Assembly: GCA_022766795.1 (NCBI GenBank)
Contig: JALEPE010000035.1
Coordinates: 1 to 8,333 of the forward strand
Reading direction: 5' to 3'
From: Helicobacter sp.
GTDB taxonomy: Bacteria > Campylobacterota > Campylobacteria > Campylobacterales > Helicobacteraceae
DNA length: 8,333 nt
Each line of letters starts with the position of its first letter. Position 1 is the stretch's first letter. The notes below the pieces were generated by a model. That model searched no databases and was not told the DNA's origin. It saw only the letters and a list, made by a program, of their open reading frames with translations. Of this stretch, positions 4,852-8,333 are shown one piece after another. The position numbers were made by a program, and so were the translations under genes.

Positions 4852-5800
4852 AGTAAAACAACCCGTTTTCTCGGTCAATGGCGCGTCCATTGACACGCAT
4901 ATTCTTGTAAGCCTCACCCTGTGAAAAACTCCAGCCTTGCGCTCTTAAACTTGAGTAAATTTCATCATTTTCCACCCTTTTTAAATTCCTTTTGCGCGTA
5001 TTTTTTGGGCTTTGTGTTGTTTTGGAATCTTTTAGGCTAAAGTATCCACGCCAATCATTTGCCATACACCGCGTTAAATCCGCTAAAATATCGCAACCCC
5101 TTTCTGTTGCCCGCCTTAGCTTCTCTACGCTCACAATCGGCTTAATACGCCACATTTTTTCCCGCCATTGCACCCATTCTTTTGCCTTTTCTAGCTCCGC
5201 ACCACTCAAGAAGTCCTGTAAGTTGCAGGCTTTTTTATAGTTTGAAACGGCTTTAGCGTTAGCTTCTAAGAGGGTTTTAAAAAATGCAGTGGTTTTTTGT
5301 AAGATGAATATTTCATCTTGTTGCGCGCTACTATTTTCTTTTTTTGTTATATCTATAATATTATTATTACCGCTCATTTCACCGCTAGCGGTTAAATGAG
5401 CGCTGGATAGAACCTCGTAATTATCGCTAGGTTGGGATTTTTCAACCTCATTTTTTAAGCTTTGTTTAATGTTAATCTCTGCTTCTATCTTGCGTAAATC
5501 ATTGGCATTGCAATACTTAAATCCTAGCTTTGTTTGAGAGAATTTGCCCTTTGTGTTGCGATTCTCTATTAAAAGGATATAACCTAGCTTGATAAGCTCG
5601 CTTTTGCGTCTCCTAAGCGTTCCTATACTTGTATTTAGTGCTTTAGCAACATTGTCCCATACGATTTGCCAGTCTTTTGGTAGGCTCATTAGGTAAAAGG
5701 CTAACACCTTTGCGCCATCGCTTAGATTTTTATCGTGCAACAAATCATTAGGAATCATTGTGAATTTTTCATTGGGTGCGATATAAATAATTTGGCTCAT
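4844..5800 (-). CDS. Winged-helix replication initiator-like protein, 318 aa
   Basis: This is a predicted DNA-binding protein starting the replication block. Residues about 10-80 form a winged helix-turn-helix: FTMIPNDLLHDKNLSDGAKV, then a recognition region with VWDNVAKALNTSIGTLRRRK followed by a wing (LGYILLIENRNTKGKF). This is the organisation of phage and plasmid initiators of the O/RepA/DnaD-like classes. Residues about 100-165 are a polar, low-complexity linker. The C-terminal part (about 165-318) contains WVQWREKMWRIKPIVSVEKL and a basic segment KNTRKRNLKR (266-275). GGAGATAAG precedes the ATG, which overlaps the upstream stop (ATGA, 5797-5800). The linker-coding DNA contains the palindrome and AT-rich tract annotated at 5332-5402, as expected if the protein binds an origin within its own gene. 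The initiator role is inferred from fold, position and this site; a transcriptional regulator is the alternative. Confidence 0.85.
   Translation of the reverse strand: MSQIIYIAPNEKFTMIPNDLLHDKNLSDGAKVLAFYLMSLPKDWQIVWDNVAKALNTSIGTLRRRKSELIKLGYILLIENRNTKGKFSQTKLGFKYCNANDLRKIEAEINIKQSLKNEVEKSQPSDNYEVLSSAHLTASGEMSGNNNIIDITKKENSSAQQDEIFILQKTTAFFKTLLEANAKAVSNYKKACNLQDFLSGAELEKAKEWVQWREKMWRIKPIVSVEKLRRATERGCDILADLTRCMANDWRGYFSLKDSKTTQSPKNTRKRNLKRVENDEIYSSLRAQGWSFSQGEAYKNMRVNGRAIDRENGLFYYV
5332..5402. other. Candidate replication origin: 32-bp palindrome plus AT-rich tract
   Basis: Bases 5371-5402 form a palindrome in which 15 of 16 pairs match; only 5380/5393 (C/T) fails. Its core is ACCGCTAGCGGT, flanked by CGCTCATTT and AAATGAGCG. 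Immediately beside it, 5332-5369 is 35/38 A/T (TATATCTATAATATTATTAT within it), a plausible unwinding element. Both lie in the part of the wHTH gene that encodes the linker (about residues 133-157). A further dyad, AGGTTG (5429-5434) and CAACCT (5443-5448), lies just beyond. The arrangement parallels lambda O and similar phage initiator genes. Origin function is inference. Confidence 0.5.
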
Positions 5801-6156
5801 CTTATCTCCTCTGTTTTTAAAATCAATAATGTTGCCTCTAAGGCTTCATTGATAGTATCCTTTGCGTTTAGCAATGTGATAAAAAGGTCTGTTAATTTGA
5901 TTTTATTTCTCTCAAATATCGCACTAAAACTTGTGGAATCATATTTTAAAACGCTAGTTCTAATCATCACAGATTTTAAACACACTGCACTCTCTAATCT
6001 GATAATGACTGATAATCCTATTTCTGAATCATTTTCCAATAGGTTCAATTTGAAGTGAATGGCTTTAAATTTTTTTAGGTTTATAAACCATATTCCATCA
6101 TTGTCAAAATATTTCAAAGTTTTTTTCATTGTTTGCCCTTTATTTCTTGTTTTCAT
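5797..6156 (-). CDS. Hypothetical protein, 119 aa
   Basis: I do not recognise this family. The N-terminal half alternates hydrophobic and charged residues in a beta-like pattern (GIWFINLKKFKAIHFKLNLL, about 21-40; IGLSVIIRLESAVCLKSVMI, about 46-65). The C-terminal third looks helical (LTDLFITLLNAKDTINEALE, about 88-107). This suggests a small alpha/beta domain. No signal peptide or metal site is visible. AAGGAGG 4 nt before the first ATG supports the start used; a second ATG at 6129 also has AAAGGG upstream and would give 110 aa. The gene overlaps both neighbours by ATGA, so it belongs to the same translationally coupled operon as the wHTH initiator. Confidence 0.8.
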   Translation of the reverse strand: MKTRNKGQTMKKTLKYFDNDGIWFINLKKFKAIHFKLNLLENDSEIGLSVIIRLESAVCLKSVMIRTSVLKYDSTSFSAIFERNKIKLTDLFITLLNAKDTINEALEATLLILKTEEIR

Positions 6157-6497
6157 TTTGCCTCCTTAATAGCGTTGTATTTCAGCTCTGCTTCGTAGCC
6201 TTTTTTTATATGCTTAAGATACTTTATGGCTGCCTCTAAATGGGCTTTGTAATACCATTCTCTTTTTAGCCTGAATAAACAATTTTTTAAATGGCGTTTT
6301 ATATCCCATTGTTTTTCTTTGCTGTAAAAAAACAAAGCAAAAAAGAATTGCAAACAATAAACACAAACAATAATGAATCTGCAAAACAAATCAAGCCTAG
6401 AACAAGCAACAGCAGATAAATCCTGCTGTAATTGCATTAAAATGTTATTTGCTTCTGCAATGATAGTTTTCAAGCTTTCTTTATCCTCTAGCGTCAT
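6153..6497 (-). CDS. Small membrane protein with one predicted TM segment, 114 aa
   Basis: A soluble helical N-terminus (about residues 1-36, TIIAEANNILMQLQQDLSAV within it) leads into a hydrophobic stretch at about 39-58 (CRFIIVCVYCLQFFFALFFY) long enough to span the membrane. A lysine/arginine-rich C-terminal half follows (KRHLKNCLFRLKREWYYK). By the positive-inside rule the C-terminus should face the cytoplasm. Cysteine is unusually frequent. AGGAGGTGAGAA directly precedes the ATG, which overlaps the YopX-family stop by ATGA. I do not recognise a family. A membrane protein inside a replication operon could anchor replication or act in superinfection exclusion, but there is no direct evidence for either. 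Confidence 0.75.
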   Translation of the reverse strand: MTLEDKESLKTIIAEANNILMQLQQDLSAVACSRLDLFCRFIIVCVYCLQFFFALFFYSKEKQWDIKRHLKNCLFRLKREWYYKAHLEAAIKYLKHIKKGYEAELKYNAIKEAK

Positions 6498-6910
6498 TTC
6501 TCACCTCCTAATAACTCTGGATTCTCGTGTATGTTGCCTATCTGTCTAATATCAACACTTTCCAATTCGTCAAGAGTTGGAGTAATTGGGTGTTCTATAC
6601 AAACAAATTCAAATGCGCCTTTTTCTTGGTTGAAAACAACTTTTGAATAATATTCAATGCCTCCTCCTTCAGCATAATGCGCTACAATATCCCCCTCATA
6701 AATCTTTGCATTATTTAAATCTATAAGCCCACTCCAGAATTCCACTTCTTTTTTGTCATCTCTTTCATCAAATTCAATAAAAGGAATCGCTCTATCGGCA
6801 CGATGAACCTTAGCAGGCAAAACAGAACATAATTTAGCTAAAGCAGGATATTCAATATACCCATTTTCTAATTTACTCCACACCCTAAAATCAATATCTT
6901 GTAATTTCAT
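6494..6910 (-). CDS. YopX-family phage protein, 138 aa
   Basis: The protein shows the YopX pattern. It has an N-terminal FRVWSKLENGYIEYP (about residues 8-22), the central SGLIDLNNAKIYEGDIVAHY (60-79), and VVFNQEKGAFEF (91-102). It ends with IGNIHENPELL (124-134). YopX proteins are common in phages and prophages of Firmicutes and other bacteria; the biochemical function is not established. Length is typical for the family, so it looks complete. GGGGGATAA lies before the ATG, which overlaps the 63-aa gene by ATGA (6907-6910). Its presence supports the phage origin of the region. Confidence 0.93.
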   Translation of the reverse strand: MKLQDIDFRVWSKLENGYIEYPALAKLCSVLPAKVHRADRAIPFIEFDERDDKKEVEFWSGLIDLNNAKIYEGDIVAHYAEGGGIEYYSKVVFNQEKGAFEFVCIEHPITPTLDELESVDIRQIGNIHENPELLGGEK

Positions 6911-7098
6911 TTTATCCCCCTTTGCTTTTCAACACATTTCAAAACCGCAAGTGGAGGATTTCCTGCACCACTCTCTATTAACTCCATTAGCTTAGAATCG
7001 CTCATTTTTAAATAAATAAAATCATCAAACACATAGTAAAACCTACCGCTATAACGCGTATTATTTGTGCCGATAAACATTAATTGTTTTGTTTCCAT
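6907..7098 (-). CDS. Hypothetical small protein, 63 aa
   Basis: This short protein starts METKQLMFIGTNNTRYSGRF. A beta-rich, aromatic N-terminal half (GRFYYVFDDFIYLKM, about 18-32) is followed by SDSKLMELIESGAGNPPLAV. The family is not recognised. The gene is supported by tight packing. Its ATG lies 1 nt after the integrase stop, AGGAGCAT in the last integrase codons serves as the Shine-Dalgarno, and its end overlaps the YopX-family start by ATGA. Its position beside the integrase would suit an excisionase-like or regulatory protein, but no helix-turn-helix is visible. Confidence 0.75.
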   Translation of the reverse strand: METKQLMFIGTNNTRYSGRFYYVFDDFIYLKMSDSKLMELIESGAGNPPLAVLKCVEKQRGIK

Positions 7099-7099
7099 T

Positions 7100-8275
7100 T
7101 TATGCTCCTGTTTTTAAAAAATCTTTCAAAAATATTCCGTGTTCTTGCCGCTGTGTTTCTACATAATGCGCATAGATTTTAAGCGTCATATTGGCATTTG
7201 TATGTCCTAGCATTCGTTTGGATACCCAAAGCAAATTTTCACTATGCGATAGCATAATGGACGCAAAGGTATGCCGTGTGTGGTAAAGCGTGCGGTATTC
7301 CAATCCTACATTTTGCAATAAAAGTTTCCATTCTTTTTGTAATTTATCGTGGAATCTTATGTAGTTATCTTTGGAGCAGAATATATACTCGTTTTTGCCG
7401 CTTAATTGTTTTTGTCTCTTTAGTGCCTCTTTAACAAGCGGCAAAATGTCAATGTCTCTAATGGAGCTTCTAGTTTTTGGCAATGTAATATCGTAGTAGT
7501 TAATTGTTTTGTTAATGGAGATTTTACCTGCTTTAAAATCTATATCGCTCCACTTTAATGCAAGAATCTCTCCCGTTCTGCAACCCGTGAAAAATGCGAT
7601 TTGTAGATAATTTCTTAAAACTTGGTTTTTGCAACTATTGAGCAATAAGCGCACTTCGTTCTCTGAAAAAGCCTTAACCTTTTGTGTCATTTCTGTTTCC
7701 ATAGGCATTTTGAAGCGTAAATTAGGAACTTTGTCAATTACTCCATATTCCTCTGCTAAAACAAGAACGCGCTTTAAAATTCCAAATTTTAAATTGATGA
7801 AACTTTTTTTATATTTTTTCTCTAAGCAATAATTAAAAAAGTCTGCAATTTTCGCACGATTAATATCGCTAACAAGACAATCCTCACCAAAATAAAGCAA
7901 AAGTTGCTTAGATATGCTTTCATAAATTGCCTTAGAAGTGGGCTTTAATCCCATCCATTCCTTTGCAAGCAAAGCAATAGCCGCTTTAAGCGTAAAATCG
8001 CATTTATCTACACTATCGTTTGCTGGTTGATGGATTGAAAAATCAATCTTTTTTACATTCTTTTGTGTGCGCATTTTTTCTCTAAAATTTGCACCCGAAA
8101 CATTATCTTGTCTTTCTTTGTCTGCAATAATTTGCATTATGTTTTTGCGCACATAGCGTAAATTATTTTTGTTGGATTCCAATCCCGTGCTAAAACGATG
8201 GTATTTTCCGTTTAGCATTTTGTTGATAAAAATCATTCCGTTTCTAATTTGCACGCCGCTACTAATTCTTGGCAT
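7100..8275 (-). CDS. int: Tyrosine recombinase / phage integrase, 391 aa
   Basis: This protein would catalyse site-specific integration and excision of the element. An N-terminal arm-type DNA-binding region (about residues 1-60, FINKMLNGKYHRFSTGLESN within it) is followed by a SAM-like core-binding domain (about 95-185, TLKAAIALLAKEWMGLKPTS). The catalytic domain shows Arg233 in FFTGCRTGEILALKWSDID, Lys267 in LPKTRS, Arg334 in YHTRHTFASIML, His358 in MLGHTN and the nucleophile Tyr368 in LKIYAHY. The residue three before Arg334 is Tyr331, where many relatives have His; I recall YxTRHTFA variants in other phage integrases, so activity is still expected. GGAGGTGAAAA precedes the ATG. Length and motif order indicate an intact enzyme. 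It is the first gene of the minus-strand operon and the next gene starts 1 nt after its stop. Confidence 0.97.
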   Translation of the reverse strand: MPRISSGVQIRNGMIFINKMLNGKYHRFSTGLESNKNNLRYVRKNIMQIIADKERQDNVSGANFREKMRTQKNVKKIDFSIHQPANDSVDKCDFTLKAAIALLAKEWMGLKPTSKAIYESISKQLLLYFGEDCLVSDINRAKIADFFNYCLEKKYKKSFINLKFGILKRVLVLAEEYGVIDKVPNLRFKMPMETEMTQKVKAFSENEVRLLLNSCKNQVLRNYLQIAFFTGCRTGEILALKWSDIDFKAGKISINKTINYYDITLPKTRSSIRDIDILPLVKEALKRQKQLSGKNEYIFCSKDNYIRFHDKLQKEWKLLLQNVGLEYRTLYHTRHTFASIMLSHSENLLWVSKRMLGHTNANMTLKIYAHYVETQRQEHGIFLKDFLKTGA

Positions 8276-8333
8276 TTTTCACCTCCATTGTTTGATATAG
8301 AGGTTTTATAACACTTTTTATTCCTGCGCAACA
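8276..8333 (-). promoter_or_regulatory. Upstream region of the integrase operon, possible promoter
   Basis: On the minus strand, TTATAAAA (8304-8311) is a -10-like element and TATATC (8294-8299) is a weaker one, both in AT-rich DNA ahead of GGAGGTGAAAAATG. ACCTC (8300-8304) can pair with GAGGT (8281-8285) across a 14-nt loop. This would hide the Shine-Dalgarno in any transcript starting further upstream. The attachment site is probably near or beyond this edge but cannot be recognised here. Confidence 0.35.

Noticed and set aside
4844..4917. Longer start (ATG at 4917) for the first RHH gene
   Set aside because: It would overlap the wHTH gene by 74 nt, and the added 22 residues are the alternate reading of that gene's C-terminal codons; the ATG at 4851 gives a normal short overlap.
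5429..5456. AGGTTG/CAACCT hairpin followed by six T on the plus strand, like an intrinsic terminator
   Set aside because: It lies inside a minus-strand gene with no plus-strand gene before it, and the stem is only 6 bp. It is mentioned only as a dyad beside the candidate origin.
4992..6058. Plus-strand open frames of 82 and 107 codons opposite the wHTH and 119-aa genes
   Set aside because: They run antisense to tightly packed coupled genes, have no convincing protein features, and look like chance openings in AT-rich DNA.
8276..8333. tRNA gene or attachment-site core at the right edge
   Set aside because: No cloverleaf or tRNA 3' end can be formed from these 58 bases, and without the other junction an att core cannot be recognised.

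Overview
The window looks like the early (integration and replication) module of a prophage or related integrative element in an epsilonproteobacterium. A Helicobacter host, probably enterohepatic, seems most likely. The reasons are low G+C, lysine/asparagine-rich proteins, frequent GCGC/TGCGCA and GATTC/AGAATC words, T-rich promoters without clear -35 boxes, and a gene order like that of Helicobacter phages (integrase, small genes, DnaB-type helicase, DnaG-type primase). The host assignment is inference; no host gene is visible.

All convincing genes are on the minus strand, so transcription runs right to left. From the right edge: a 58-bp upstream region with a possible promoter; a tyrosine recombinase (7100-8275); an unknown 63-aa protein; a YopX-family protein; a single-pass membrane protein of 114 aa; an unknown 119-aa protein; a winged-helix replication-initiator-like protein of 318 aa (4844-5800); two small ribbon-helix-helix proteins in overlapping frames; a 146-aa protein resembling phage DUF6378/MazG-like proteins; an unknown 112-aa protein; a RecA-fold replicative helicase (2488-3690); and a complete DnaG-type primase (853-2430). 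Most junctions are ATGA overlaps or gaps of 10 nt or less, so one transcript probably covers integrase to primase. A separate gene, cut off by the left edge (1-465), starts after a 387-base non-coding gap.

The genes fit a self-contained replication cassette: initiator (wHTH), possible helicase loader (the 112-aa protein; position only), helicase and primase, preceded by the integrase. The linker-coding part of the initiator gene contains a 32-bp palindrome with one mismatched pair, directly beside a 38-bp tract that is 35/38 A/T. This resembles the lambda O gene, where the origin lies inside the initiator gene, and it is the best origin candidate here.

The non-coding gap (466-852) is highly structured. 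It holds two copies of a minus-strand promoter-like block, two copies of a 28-bp repeat (27/28 identical), a nested 82-bp palindrome whose right arm can pair with either repeat copy, and a G-quadruplex motif overlapping a long GC-rich hairpin just past the primase stop. No tRNA, rRNA, CRISPR array, IS element or repressor gene is visible.
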